A stretch of DNA of 64,000 bases from Thermus sediminis. Lineage in GTDB: Bacteria > Deinococcota > Deinococci > Deinococcales > Thermaceae. The stretch lies in assembly GCF_003426945.1 (NCBI RefSeq), contig NZ_QURO01000004.1, positions 248,001 through 312,000 of the forward strand, in the 5' to 3' direction. Positions 17,147 to 26,190 of this stretch are shown piece by piece. The first letter of the stretch is position 1. Every line of letters begins with the position of its first letter. The notes beneath the pieces are model-generated. The model searched no databases. It was not told the origin of the DNA and saw only the letters and a program-made list of their open reading frames with translations. Made by a program: the position numbers and the translations under genes.

Positions 17147-18831
17147 AGGAGCTCTAGGTCCTCGGGGCGGAAGCGGGCGGTGTACCCCTTGGGGGGGAGG
17201 GGCTCTTGGTAGAAGAACTCGGGGAGGCGATCCTCCTCGTGGGTGAAGCCCGCCAGGTGGTTGAAGCGGTGCTCCAGCCTAAGGACCCCCTCTCCCAGCT
17301 CCCGCCAGAAGTCCGGGGTGAGGCGGGTACCCAAAGCGGCGTTCACCGCCTCGGCCACGAAGGTCGTCTCCTTGTTGGTGACGCTTCCCCCAAAGACGCA
17401 AAGCCCCAGGGAATCGTTGGCGGCGGCGTTCACCTGGGCGGTGTAGCTGGCCTCCAGGATCCCCTCCACCCCCATGGCCCGGGTCTCCAGCCTGGGGGCG
17501 TTCCCAGCCGTGTGGTCCGCCCCCTGGGCGGTGACCATCATGGTCACCCCCGTGGCCTCCACCACCCGGGGGTCGTAGGCGGAGATGGCCTGACGCTTGA
17601 CGACAGGCACGCGCTCAACCCCCAAGGCCTCTCCCAGCCGGGCCGTGCCCTGGGCCAGGAGGCGGGCCTCCTCGCCATCCCCGTAAAGGGACCTGAGCTT
17701 GGCCTCCATGAAGGCGTAGTCCCCCCAGTCCGCCAAGCCCTTCTCCATGAAGAGGGCCAGGCTGGCCCCAGCCTCGATGGTGTCTATGCCCAGGTCATTG
17801 GCCAGGCGGTTGAGGCAGGCAAGCCGGTCGGGGTCGGTGAGCCCACAATTGGTGCCCAGGAGGCCGATGGTCTCGTACTCCAAAGGGGAGACCACCTCCT
17901 CCCCCCTTTCGTCTACAATCACGTTGGAGCACTGGATCACGCATCCCGGCATGCAGGCGTGGGTGTGCTTGCCGCCCCGGCCTTTGTTGAGGGGGGCGAT
18001 GTACTGTCCCCCCATGCGGAACGCCTCCGGAGGGGCGAGCCTGCCCTGGCGGAAGTTGCGCACGGGCAGGCCCCCGAAGACGTTCTGGAAGTCCGCCATC
18101 CCCATGGTGCCGATGGCGTTGTAGAACTTCATGACCAGGGGGTCCTCCCGGAGGAGCCGGGCGTAGCGGCGGACGCCTTCCAGCACCTTGGGCTTGTCGT
18201 GAACCTCCGCCTTCCCCAAAACCTCCACCACGATGGCCTTGACCCGCTTCAGGCCCATGACCGCTCCCACGCCCCCCCGGGCCGCCAGGCGGGAGGGGCG
18301 GCCGTCTACGTCGGAAAAGGCGATGCCGGATAGGAGGCCCAGGTACTCCCCCACGGGGCCTAAGAGGGCGAAGGCGATCCTTTCCCCGTAGGCGGCGAAG
18401 AGCTTCTTTGCGGCGGCGAAGTTGCCGAGGCCCAGGAGGTCCCCTGCGGGGTCAAAGAAGACCTCCCCCGCCTTGGTGAGGCGGAGGACCACCCAGTCGG
18501 GGCTTTGGCCCTCGAGGACCAGGTAGGCCAGCTTGAGCTGTCCCAGGGCGTAGCCGAAGGTGCCCCCACCGTTGGCCTCCTTGATGCCTAGGGTAAGGGG
18601 GCTTCGGGTGCCCACGCTGGTGCGGTTGGCGTTGGAGAACCCCGTGCCTGCAAGGGGCCCCACGGCGAAGACCAGGGGGTTTTCCGGGGAAAGGGGGTCA
18701 AAACGGTGGGCCTCCCGCTCCAAAAGGACCTTCCCCGTGCGGTACCGCCCCCCAAAGGCCACCTCCTCCGGCGACACTTCGTTCCAGTAGGCCTTTCTTC
18801 CCTTCAGATCAAGCTGTAAAGACCGCCACAC
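17119..18831 (-). CDS. Aldehyde:ferredoxin oxidoreductase family protein (tungsten/molybdopterin)
   Basis: 570 residues from a GTG at 18831, chosen because GGAGGT lies five bases upstream; the frame is open further but that part is only amidohydrolase shadow. The molybdopterin-binding segment (SRLAARGGVGAVMGLKRVKAI), an early SNANRTSVGTRSPLT and the cluster-type cysteines in ACMPGCVIQCSN plus a late cysteine (LGLCVFGGS) mark the AOR family. The first three cysteines are spaced C-x3-C-x3-C. These tungsto-enzymes oxidise aldehydes to acids with ferredoxin. As last gene of the amine-catabolism run, it is well placed to oxidise the aldehyde made by the aminotransferases, a role usually taken by NAD-dependent dehydrogenases. 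Confidence 0.9.
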   Translation of the reverse strand: MWRSLQLDLKGRKAYWNEVSPEEVAFGGRYRTGKVLLEREAHRFDPLSPENPLVFAVGPLAGTGFSNANRTSVGTRSPLTLGIKEANGGGTFGYALGQLKLAYLVLEGQSPDWVVLRLTKAGEVFFDPAGDLLGLGNFAAAKKLFAAYGERIAFALLGPVGEYLGLLSGIAFSDVDGRPSRLAARGGVGAVMGLKRVKAIVVEVLGKAEVHDKPKVLEGVRRYARLLREDPLVMKFYNAIGTMGMADFQNVFGGLPVRNFRQGRLAPPEAFRMGGQYIAPLNKGRGGKHTHACMPGCVIQCSNVIVDERGEEVVSPLEYETIGLLGTNCGLTDPDRLACLNRLANDLGIDTIEAGASLALFMEKGLADWGDYAFMEAKLRSLYGDGEEARLLAQGTARLGEALGVERVPVVKRQAISAYDPRVVEATGVTMMVTAQGADHTAGNAPRLETRAMGVEGILEASYTAQVNAAANDSLGLCVFGGSVTNKETTFVAEAVNAALGTRLTPDFWRELGEGVLRLEHRFNHLAGFTHEEDRLPEFFYQEPLPPKGYTARFRPEDLELLYERLHQGS

Positions 18832-20275
18832 CGTCCACCTCCACGCGCACCACCCGGGTTTCCTCCGGGTGACGGAAGGGATCCCGGTCAAAGGCTACCA
18901 GGTCTGCCGCATGCCCCGGCCAGAGCCGAGCAGGGGGCAGGGCGCTGGCCTCAGGCTGAGCGTAGTAGAAAAGGGCCCGCTCCAAAGGGAGGCCCCTTCC
19001 TGTTAGGGGGCGGCCTGCAGCCAGGGCCCCTTTGAGGGGGCTCACCTCTAGCACCACCGGGGCATCGGAGGAAAAGGCCAGGGAGAGCCCCGCCCGCTCC
19101 ATGCGGACAAGCTGATAGCACCAGGGCAGGAACTCGGGGGGAAGGTAGCGGAGGAAGTTTTCCCTGAGCTCGTCCAGAAAGATGGGCTGGGGCACCGCCC
19201 AGACCCCCAGGGCCCGGGCCAGGGCCAAGGCCTTGGGGCTGGGCAGGCCGAAGTGCTCCAGGCGATGCCGGGTGGGCAGGGGCCTGGCCCTGTAGAGGCG
19301 GCGGTAGGCCTTGAGAACCTCGAGGATGGCCACATCCCCAATGGCGTGGGTGGCGATAAAAAAGCCCTTCTCGTGGGCGGGGAGGGCCAGCTCAAAAAGC
19401 TCCTCCGCCCTGAGGCGCAAGACCCCTTGCCCGCTCATCTCCCGGTAAGGACGGCTCACGGCCGCCGAGGCGCCGGAAAGGCCCCCATCGGCGAAGAACT
19501 TGACCCCGGCGATGACCAGGCGCTCCGAGCGGTAGGGCTCGGGCAAAGGGTAGGTGGCCTCCTCCCCATCGGGACGCACTACGGCCAGGACGCTCACCCG
19601 CATGGGGAGGCGGCCCTCCTGGTCCAGGCGGCGGTAGGCGGCGAGGAGCAGGGGATCGGCCCCGGGCTCTAGGGCCGAGGTGATCCCGTGAGACAAAAGG
19701 TGCCTGGCCCCGGCCAGGATGTAGCGCTGGTAGTCATCCACGGTGCGCCTGGGCAAGGCCCTTTCCAGGAGACCATGGGCCCGTTCCAGGAGCAGACCGT
19801 CCCAATAGCGGATCTCGCCCCCAGGGGGGCTTGGAGTATCCGGGCCGATACCGGCGGCCTCCAGGGCCCTGGTGTTGGCCGCGTGAATGTGGGCGCAGGT
19901 GCGGGTGAGGACCACGGGGCGGCGGGGAAGGACGCTGTCCAAAAAGGCCCGGTTAGGCCAGGCCCCGAGGCGGACCTCGTTCCAGCCCCGCCCTAGGAGC
20001 CAGGCTCCAGGAGGAAGAAGGCGGTCCCGCTCCTGCAAGAGTTTCCCCAAGGCCTCGAGGCTTCCCACACCCCTGAGGTCCAGAAGATCGGTGAGGAGCT
20101 GTCCCACCTTCCAGATGTGCACGTGGGCATCGTGGAAACCGGGTAGGATGGCCTCCCCCTCCCCGCGCCCCGGCTCCAGGCCCGCCACCCGCCCTTCTCT
20201 CACCCAAAGGGCCCGGTGGGGCCGGAACCGTCCCCAGGCATCAGGAACGTACACCCAGCCCACCACCCGCCTCAC
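18809..20275 (-). CDS. Amidohydrolase family 3 protein (YtcJ-like)
   Basis: 488 residues. Metal-site motifs of the amidohydrolase superfamily are present: GFHDAHVHIW, THAIGDVAILEVL, HRLEHFGLPSP and the late Asp in AFSSDAPVV, with the family-typical ARTCAHIHAANTRALEAAG-like stretch and GGLSGASAAVSRPY. Family members hydrolyse amide or imide bonds; the substrate is unknown. It overlaps the GNAT gene by four bases upstream and the AOR gene by 23 bases downstream, so it belongs to the same transcript. It could release an amine from an acylated form for the neighbouring aminotransferases. Confidence 0.85.
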   Translation of the reverse strand: MRRVVGWVYVPDAWGRFRPHRALWVREGRVAGLEPGRGEGEAILPGFHDAHVHIWKVGQLLTDLLDLRGVGSLEALGKLLQERDRLLPPGAWLLGRGWNEVRLGAWPNRAFLDSVLPRRPVVLTRTCAHIHAANTRALEAAGIGPDTPSPPGGEIRYWDGLLLERAHGLLERALPRRTVDDYQRYILAGARHLLSHGITSALEPGADPLLLAAYRRLDQEGRLPMRVSVLAVVRPDGEEATYPLPEPYRSERLVIAGVKFFADGGLSGASAAVSRPYREMSGQGVLRLRAEELFELALPAHEKGFFIATHAIGDVAILEVLKAYRRLYRARPLPTRHRLEHFGLPSPKALALARALGVWAVPQPIFLDELRENFLRYLPPEFLPWCYQLVRMERAGLSLAFSSDAPVVLEVSPLKGALAAGRPLTGRGLPLERALFYYAQPEASALPPARLWPGHAADLVAFDRDPFRHPEETRVVRVEVDGVAVFTA

Positions 20276-20931
20276 CAGCCCACCTCCGGGTTCCGCCAGA
20301 CCACGAAGACCCCGTAGCCCAGGCAGGAGGGGTCCTTGAGGTAGTCGGGGATGATGCCGTAGACCCGGTAGCCCCGCCGAAGCTGCACGGAGAGGACCGG
20401 GTCGGTGAGCTCCCCCCGGACCACCCGGTGGACGTACTCCTCAATGGGCATCTCCTTGGCGTAAAGGTGGTAGCCCTTGGGCATGCTCCCCGCCACGTGG
20501 CCCTTGAGCCTCAGGCGGCGCACCAGGTCTTGCCGCGCCCGGTAGAGAAGCTTGGAAAGCCCCAGGCCCCGATACTCTGGCAAAACGCCGATGTCCGCCC
20601 CGTAAAGCCAGTCCCCTTCCGGGTCGTGGTTGGTGAGCCAGTTGCCCGCCACGGCCTCTATATAGCGGTGCTGGTAGTGGTGGAAGTCCACCCGGGTGCG
20701 GAAGTCCGTGGAGCAGGCCACCACCTTGCCCGTGGCCAGTTCCACCACTGCGTGCTGTCCTTCCGGGAAGATCCTCATGTGGGAAAGGTAGTGCTCCCGG
20801 GTCATGCGCTCCTCCCGGGAGAGGGTGGGGAAGCTCTTCTCCTGGATTTCCTCCAGGGTCTCCGCCATCCAGGGCTCCGAACTCACCACGACGAAACGCC
20901 TATCCCCGAGGAGCTCAGGCGAAGGTAGCAT
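20272..20931 (-). CDS. GNAT-family N-acetyltransferase
   Basis: 219 residues from the ATG at 20931, which follows a perfect ribosome site (AGGAGGTGT); the longer open frame upstream is aminotransferase shadow. The acetyl-CoA-binding loop is visible as IGVLPEYRGLGLSKLLYRARQ. A long C-terminal part (residues about 150-219, ending VVWRNPEVGW) does not match a GNAT core. Position between an amine aminotransferase and an amidohydrolase suggests it acts on an amine such as a polyamine or a diamine derivative, but no specific substrate motif is seen. It overlaps the upstream aminotransferase by 17 bases. Confidence 0.8.
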   Translation of the reverse strand: MLPSPELLGDRRFVVVSSEPWMAETLEEIQEKSFPTLSREERMTREHYLSHMRIFPEGQHAVVELATGKVVACSTDFRTRVDFHHYQHRYIEAVAGNWLTNHDPEGDWLYGADIGVLPEYRGLGLSKLLYRARQDLVRRLRLKGHVAGSMPKGYHLYAKEMPIEEYVHRVVRGELTDPVLSVQLRRGYRVYGIIPDYLKDPSCLGYGVFVVWRNPEVGW

Positions 20932-22258
20932 ACACCTCCTGGATGTTCTCCCGGACCACATGCAGGGCTTCTTCCAACATGTCCAACGGGATGTCCAAGG
21001 GGGGTAGGAAGCGGAGGGCGTTGGAGTAAAGGCCGGCACGAATGGTGATCACCCCCTTCTCGGCGTTCTTACGCACGAGCTCCAGGACAAATTCCGGCCA
21101 GGGCTCCTTGGTGTTGGGGTCCTTGACGAACTCCAGGGCCATCATGGCCCCCAGGCCCCGCACGTCCCCCAGGGCGGGGACCTCACCCTTCAGGGGTTCA
21201 AAGACCTCCCGCACCTTGGCCTCTATGGCCCGGGCCCGGTCCAGGAAGCCCGGAGACTCCAGGATTCTGAGGGCCTCGAGGGCCGCCACCGCTGCCAGGG
21301 GATTCCCCCCATAGGTACTCCCCACCCCACCCACGTGGGGGGCGTCCATAACCTCCGCCCTTCCCGTCACGGCGCTGATAGGCATTCCAGCTCCCAGGCT
21401 CTTGGCGGAGATGAGGAGATCCGGCACCACGCCGCTATGCTCAATGGCCCACATCCGCCCGGTGCGCCCCGAGCCCGACTGCACCTCATCCACTACCAAA
21501 AGGGCTCCGGTGCGGTCAGCGATCTCCCGGAGTTTGCGCAAAAAGGCAAAGGGAACAGGGATGAACCCCCCCTCCCCCAGAACCGGCTCTATGACGATGG
21601 CCGCCAGGGCGCTCCCATCTATGTGGCCGATAAGGGCGTTTTCCAGGTTCCAAAGAGACCACTCCAGGTACTCCTCCTCCGTCATGCCCCTAGGGGTACG
21701 GTACAGGTTGGGCACGGGCAGGCGGTAGACCTCGGGAGCGAAGGGTCCAAACCCCTTCTTGAAGAGGGCGTACTTGGAGGTCATGGCCATGGTAAGGTTG
21801 GTGCGGCCGTGGTAGGCCCCCTCGAAGACCATGACCGCCGCCCTGCCCGTGTAGGCCCGGGCCAGCTTGACCGCGTTCTCCACTGCCTCGGCTCCGCCGT
21901 TGGCCAGGAGGGTCTTGGCGGGACCAGGCCCGGGAAAGAGGCGGTTCAGGGCCTCGGCCAGGGCCACGTAGGGCTCGTAGTTGGCCACGATGGCGCACAT
22001 GTGGATCAGGCATTCCGCCTGGGCCTTGACGGCCTCCACCACGGCCTCGGGGGTGTGGCCCACGGCCAGGGCCCCGATGCCCCCAGCCAGGTCAATGAGG
22101 ACATTTCCGTCCACGTCCTCCACCAAGGCCCCGTGAGCCCGGACCACGGCGATGGGGTTGGCCTGGGCCAAGGCGCGAGTAACCGCCCGGGCCCGCCTCT
22201 CCTGCAAGGCCCTGCTCTTGGGACCGGGAATAGGGGTTTTGATCCGAATGTGGCCCAT
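20915..22258 (-). CDS. Class III aminotransferase, 4-aminobutyrate/diamine type
   Basis: 447 residues from the ATG at 22258 (ribosome site AGCAGGTGAAC). PLP-dependent class III fold: GGAEAVENAVKLARAYTGR, VVDEVQSGSGRTGRMWAIEH and the PLP lysine in LISAKSLGAGMPIS. It is a clear paralogue of the gabT gene at 26187, sharing long blocks such as RTGRMWAIEHSGVVPDLL. It would transfer the amino group of an omega-amino compound to a keto acid, yielding an aldehyde. It lies two bases after the potD stop. Confidence 0.9.
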   Translation of the reverse strand: MGHIRIKTPIPGPKSRALQERRARAVTRALAQANPIAVVRAHGALVEDVDGNVLIDLAGGIGALAVGHTPEAVVEAVKAQAECLIHMCAIVANYEPYVALAEALNRLFPGPGPAKTLLANGGAEAVENAVKLARAYTGRAAVMVFEGAYHGRTNLTMAMTSKYALFKKGFGPFAPEVYRLPVPNLYRTPRGMTEEEYLEWSLWNLENALIGHIDGSALAAIVIEPVLGEGGFIPVPFAFLRKLREIADRTGALLVVDEVQSGSGRTGRMWAIEHSGVVPDLLISAKSLGAGMPISAVTGRAEVMDAPHVGGVGSTYGGNPLAAVAALEALRILESPGFLDRARAIEAKVREVFEPLKGEVPALGDVRGLGAMMALEFVKDPNTKEPWPEFVLELVRKNAEKGVITIRAGLYSNALRFLPPLDIPLDMLEEALHVVRENIQEVYATFA

Positions 22259-22260
22259 GT

Positions 22261-23283
22261 TCACCTGCTCTTCACCGCGGTCCAAACCTCGTCATAGATG
22301 CGGTTGTCCCTGCCCAGGTCCAGGATGTACTCTAGGCGCCGCATGGCCTCGGGCGAAGGGTAGATGGCGGGGTTCCTTCGGTCTTTGGGGTTGATGTAGG
22401 GCAAAGCCGCCTTGTTAGGGGTGGCGAAGCGGTTAAAGTTGGAGAGCTGGGCCCCCACCTTGGGGTCTAGGATGAAGTTGATGAAGCGGTGGGCCCCCTC
22501 GGGATTCGGGGCCCTGGCGGGAATCATCATGGAGTCGACCCACAAGGTGGCCCCCTCCTGGGGAATGGCGAAGGCCACTCTGCTAGGGTTCTCGTCCGCC
22601 GCCTTTATTGCATCCCCGTTGTAGACCACGGCGTAGGTGGCAGCCCCCGCCACCACCCGGTTCTTGCCCCCCACGCCGCCCTCAAACCCCAGGAAGTAGC
22701 GGCTTCTCTTGGCCTGGAGGAGCACCTGCCCTGCCCGCTGCACCTCCATGCGGTTTTTGGTGTTCACCGAGTAGCCCAGGTACTTGAGAACGTTGCCCAG
22801 CATCTCCCTGGGCGAGTCCATGAGGATGAAGGGGGCTTTGGGCTCCTTGAAGAGAACCGCCCAGCTTCTGGGCTCCGGCACCCGGTCCTTGCGGTAGATG
22901 AGCCCAGTAGTGCCCCACTGGTAGGCGGCGGAGTAACGGTTGCCGGGGTCAAAGGGAGGGTTTTTAAACCTATCGTCCAGGTTCTTCAGGTTGGGGATTT
23001 TGGCGTGGTCCAGGGGGCGGACCAACTTCAGCTGGATGAGGGAGGGAACGTAGAAGTCCGAGGGAAAAATGAGGTCGTACTGTCCCACCCCGCCCGCCCG
23101 AAGCTTGGCGATGAGCTCCTCGTTGGACTCGTAGAGGTCTACCCGCACCCTGAGGCCCGTCTCTTTGCTGAAGGCCTCGAGGATAGCAGGGTCTATGTAC
23201 TCTGACCAGATGAAAAGCCGAAGCTCCTTCTGGGCCAAGCCCGGGGTTAAGAAAACCGCCAAAATCACCAGAATCCCTCTCAT
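22261..23283 (-). CDS. potD: Spermidine/putrescine-type ABC transporter, periplasmic binding protein
   Basis: 340 residues from the ATG at 23283, preceded by AAGGAGGT. Residues 1-17 are a Sec signal peptide (MRGILVILAVFLTPGLA), with no lipobox cysteine. The mature protein opens ELRLFIWSEYIDPAILEAF, the hallmark of PotD/PotF, and contains YDLIFPSDFYVPSLI and LDPKVGAQLSNFNRFATPN. The ligand may be a polyamine, but the family also carries other amines and the binding-site residues were not assigned. It overlaps potC by four bases. Confidence 0.92.
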   Translation of the reverse strand: MRGILVILAVFLTPGLAQKELRLFIWSEYIDPAILEAFSKETGLRVRVDLYESNEELIAKLRAGGVGQYDLIFPSDFYVPSLIQLKLVRPLDHAKIPNLKNLDDRFKNPPFDPGNRYSAAYQWGTTGLIYRKDRVPEPRSWAVLFKEPKAPFILMDSPREMLGNVLKYLGYSVNTKNRMEVQRAGQVLLQAKRSRYFLGFEGGVGGKNRVVAGAATYAVVYNGDAIKAADENPSRVAFAIPQEGATLWVDSMMIPARAPNPEGAHRFINFILDPKVGAQLSNFNRFATPNKAALPYINPKDRRNPAIYPSPEAMRRLEYILDLGRDNRIYDEVWTAVKSR

Positions 23284-24071
23284 GCCGACCTCCTTGTCAA
23301 GCGCTCTGCGCCTAGAACCAAGACCACGGTGAGGAGAAAGACCAGGGTGGAAACCGCATGGATCTCCGGGGTGATGCCCCTGCGGGTGGAGGCGTAAATG
23401 ATAAGGGGCAGGGTCTGGCTGGTGGGGCCCGCGGTGAAGAAGCTGATAACGAAGTCGTCCAGGGAGAGGGTAAAGGCCAGCATAGCCCCGGCTACGATGC
23501 CAGGGGCGAGGAGGGGAAGGAGGACCCGCCGCACATACGTGGGATAGGTGGCGTAGAGGTCCCAAGCGGCCTCATCCAGCTCCCGTGGCAGGCTCCGCAG
23601 ACGGCTCCCCACCACCAAGGCCACAAAGGCCACCTGAAAGGTCACGTGCCCGATGACCATAGTGAGAAGCCCCGGCTCAAAGAGGCTGAAAACCGCCCTC
23701 AGAAAGCCAAAGGCCACCACCAAGGCCGCGGCCAGGATCAGGTCAGGGGTCACCACGGGCAGGTAGAGGAGGTTTTCCAGAAAGCTCCTGAACCCCTGGC
23801 CCCAGGGGTGGCGCTCCAACCCTAAGGCGAACAGGGTGCCCAGGAAAGTGGATAGGAGGGTAGAGAGGATGGCCAGGAGAAAAGTGTTGCGGGTGGCCTC
23901 GAGGATGGCCTCATTCTGCAGAAGGCGCAGGTACCAGTCCAGGGTAAACCCTTCCCAAGAGAGGCCGTGGCGGGCCTTGTTGAAGGAAAAGATGGCCACG
24001 GCCAACATGGGGAGGTATAGAAAGGCCAAGGAACCCAAGGCCACCGCCCGCACCCAGAGGGAAACCCTCAC
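23280..24071 (-). CDS. potC: ABC transporter permease, PotC-like
   Basis: 263 residues with about six membrane segments, beginning VRAVALGSLAFLYLPMLAV. The cytoplasmic EAA loop that contacts the ATPase is visible as ELDEAAWDLYATYPTYVRRVLLPLLAPG. It follows potB with a four-base overlap and precedes potD with a four-base overlap. Confidence 0.9.
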   Translation of the reverse strand: MRVSLWVRAVALGSLAFLYLPMLAVAIFSFNKARHGLSWEGFTLDWYLRLLQNEAILEATRNTFLLAILSTLLSTFLGTLFALGLERHPWGQGFRSFLENLLYLPVVTPDLILAAALVVAFGFLRAVFSLFEPGLLTMVIGHVTFQVAFVALVVGSRLRSLPRELDEAAWDLYATYPTYVRRVLLPLLAPGIVAGAMLAFTLSLDDFVISFFTAGPTSQTLPLIIYASTRRGITPEIHAVSTLVFLLTVVLVLGAERLTRRSA

Positions 24072-24973
24072 GCGAGGTTCACCTCCTTCCCATAGCGGCG
24101 GTAAAGGCGCAGGGCCACCAGGGTGAGCAGGATGAGGACCAGGCTCAAGGCGGCCCCATAGGGCCAGTCCCGCATGGTGTAGAAGGCCTGCTGGATTAGG
24201 TTGCCCACCAAAAGGTTCTTAGCCCCCCCCAGGAGGTCGGGCACCACAAACATGCCCATAGCCGGGATAAAGGTGAGGATCACCCCCACGGTAAGGCCGG
24301 AGAGAGTTTGGGGCAAAACGCCGTGGAAAAAGGCACGCCAGGGACTGCTGTAGAGGTCCTGGGCCGCCTCCACGAAGCTCATGTCCAGTCGCTCCACGCT
24401 AGCGTAAAGGGGCAGGACCATGAAGGGCAAAAAGGCGCTCACCATGCCCACGTAGACGGCGAAAGCACTGGGAAAAAGAGCCATACCGGGCTCCGCCAAG
24501 CCAAGGGCGGAGAGGAAGCGGGCCAAGGGCATCTCGGGGGCCAGGAGGAGCTGCCAGGCGTAGGTGCGGATCACCAGATTGGTCCAGAACGGGATAAGGA
24601 CCAGGGCCAGGAAAAGGTAGCGGCGGCTAGCCGGCTGGGCGCGGATAAAGAAGGCGATGGGATAGGCGAGGAACACGCAGATCAGCGTAGTCCAGAAAGC
24701 CATCCAGAGGGTGCGGAGGAGGGCTATGAGGTTGTCTAGGCTGAAGCCCAAAACCCCAAAGCCCAGAAGTCTTTGGTAGTTCTCCAGGCTGAAGGTCCAG
24801 ACCACCTCGCCAAAGGCCCCCCGCTCGGCGAAGGAAAGGGGGACTAGGAGAAGGCCCGGGAGCACCAAGAAAATCAGGAGCCAGAGGAATCCGGGAAAAA
24901 GGAGAAGAAGCCCTCGCCGCGCCAGGCTCGAGGCCGTGGTAAGCTCCCCGTACCAAACGAGAACCCTACCCAT
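24068..24973 (-). CDS. potB: ABC transporter permease, PotB-like
   Basis: 301 residues with about six membrane segments (LLLLFPGFLWLLIFLVLPG is the first). Its EAA loop reads MSFVEAAQDLYSSPWRAFFHGVLPQ. It pairs with PotC to make the membrane channel. The start at 24973 overlaps the end of potA by eight bases. Confidence 0.9.
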   Translation of the reverse strand: MGRVLVWYGELTTASSLARRGLLLLFPGFLWLLIFLVLPGLLLVPLSFAERGAFGEVVWTFSLENYQRLLGFGVLGFSLDNLIALLRTLWMAFWTTLICVFLAYPIAFFIRAQPASRRYLFLALVLIPFWTNLVIRTYAWQLLLAPEMPLARFLSALGLAEPGMALFPSAFAVYVGMVSAFLPFMVLPLYASVERLDMSFVEAAQDLYSSPWRAFFHGVLPQTLSGLTVGVILTFIPAMGMFVVPDLLGGAKNLLVGNLIQQAFYTMRDWPYGAALSLVLILLTLVALRLYRRYGKEVNLA

Positions 24974-26000
24974 CCAGGACCACCAACCCCTCTACGGGCA
25001 CCCTCACGAAGACCTCCTCCCCAGGGGCCAGCCTCAGGGTAGTCCGCACCCGAAGAACGGGCTCCAGGAAAGCCTCCAGATAGGCCCCCCGGTAGACCAC
25101 CTCCCGCACCCGAGCCAAGAGGCCGCCTGAAAAGGCCTCTTTGGATACCTGCACCTTCTCTGGACGCACGGCGAGAAGACCCTCAGCCCAGGGCACCCTC
25201 AAGGGGAAGAAACCCAAGGGGGTCTCCACCCCCTCCCCCACCCGCCGGGCCGGGATCAGGTTGGCCACCCCCAAAAACTCCGCTGCGAACCGGGTCCGAG
25301 GCCGTTCGTATACCTCCTCGGGCGTGCCCACCTGGAGGAGGTTTCCCGCCTCCATGACCCCGATACGGTCGGAGACGGCCATAGCCTCCTCTTGGTCGTG
25401 GGTAACCAGGATGAAGGTGGCCCCGAGCCGCCTCTGCAGGTTGCGAAGCTCCACCTGCACCTCGGCGCGGAGTTTCGCGTCCAAGGCGCTCGTGGGCTCG
25501 TCCAGAAGGAGCACCTCGGGCTCGTTAACCAGGGCTCGGGCTAGGGCTACCCGCTGCTTCTGTCCCCCGGAGAGCTGGTGGGGGTAGCGATGGACAAAGC
25601 TCTCTAGCCTTAGAAGCCCGAGGGCGTACTCCACCCGGGTGCGCACCTCGCTTTCGGGAAAGCGGCGGCTCCGGAGACCAAAGGCCACATTTTCATAAAC
25701 GGTCAGGTGGGGAAAGAGGGCGTAGTTCTGGAAGACGGTGTTCACGGGCCGCCTATAGGCGGGAAGGGGTGTAATGTCCTGTCCCTGCAAGACCACCCTC
25801 CCCTCATCGGGCACCTCAAAGCCTCCCACGATACGCAGGAGGGTGGTTTTCCCGCACCCGGAAGGCCCCAGGAGGGTGAAGAACTCCCCAGGGCGCACCT
25901 CTAGGGAAACCCCTTTTAGCACCTCGTGGTCCCCAAAGCGCTTGATTAGATTCTCAAGAGCCAACCCAGCTTCCTTCGCCTCTTCCACTTTGGTGGTCAT
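24966..26000 (-). CDS. potA: ABC transporter ATP-binding protein, PotA-like
   Basis: 344 residues from the ATG at 26000. Walker A GPSGCGKTT, Q-loop FQNYALFPHLTVYENVAFG, signature LSGGQKQRVALARAL, Walker B VLLLDEPTSALD and the H-loop THDQEEAMAVSDR are all intact. The C-terminal TOBE-type domain begins about residue 240. It powers uptake through PotBC. In-frame upstream ATGs at 26045 and 26063 exist but lie inside the preceding small ORF, whose stop is one base from the chosen ATG. Confidence 0.93.
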   Translation of the reverse strand: MTTKVEEAKEAGLALENLIKRFGDHEVLKGVSLEVRPGEFFTLLGPSGCGKTTLLRIVGGFEVPDEGRVVLQGQDITPLPAYRRPVNTVFQNYALFPHLTVYENVAFGLRSRRFPESEVRTRVEYALGLLRLESFVHRYPHQLSGGQKQRVALARALVNEPEVLLLDEPTSALDAKLRAEVQVELRNLQRRLGATFILVTHDQEEAMAVSDRIGVMEAGNLLQVGTPEEVYERPRTRFAAEFLGVANLIPARRVGEGVETPLGFFPLRVPWAEGLLAVRPEKVQVSKEAFSGGLLARVREVVYRGAYLEAFLEPVLRVRTTLRLAPGEEVFVRVPVEGLVVLDG

Positions 26001-26001
26001 C

Positions 26002-26190
26002 CTAACCCCGGCCCGACGCACACCGCCTCCTCCAAAAAATTCCATACAGTAAGTCATTCCCAAGGAGCCAGGCCCTTTTGCGAGGCGGAGTCTCGCCCCA
26101 ATAGGAAAAGCTCCATACCATCCAGTGAATCTGGTCCAGTCTAGCTTTGAACACCCCCACCTGCACCGGCCTCAGACGCGGTGTGTTCAT
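26002..26190 (-). CDS. Small tryptophan-rich ORF filling the gabT-potA gap
   Basis: 62 residues, beginning MNTPRLRPVQVGVFK and ending CASGRG, with five tryptophans and a basic C-terminus. I recognise no family. The evidence that it is real is position: its ATG overlaps the gabT stop as ATGA, and its TAG ends one base before the potA ATG, so it exactly fills an otherwise untranslated gap in an operon where every other junction overlaps. AGAGG lies seven bases before the start. Against it, third-codon G/C is lower than in neighbours. Could be a small regulator or merely a translated linker. Confidence 0.4.
   Translation of the reverse strand: MNTPRLRPVQVGVFKARLDQIHWMVWSFSYWGETPPRKRAWLLGNDLLYGIFWRRRCASGRG

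Noticed and set aside
24966-26063. potA starting at 26063 or 26045
   Set aside because: Those ATGs add residues unlike any ABC ATPase N-terminus and sit inside the small ORF that ends one base before the chosen start.
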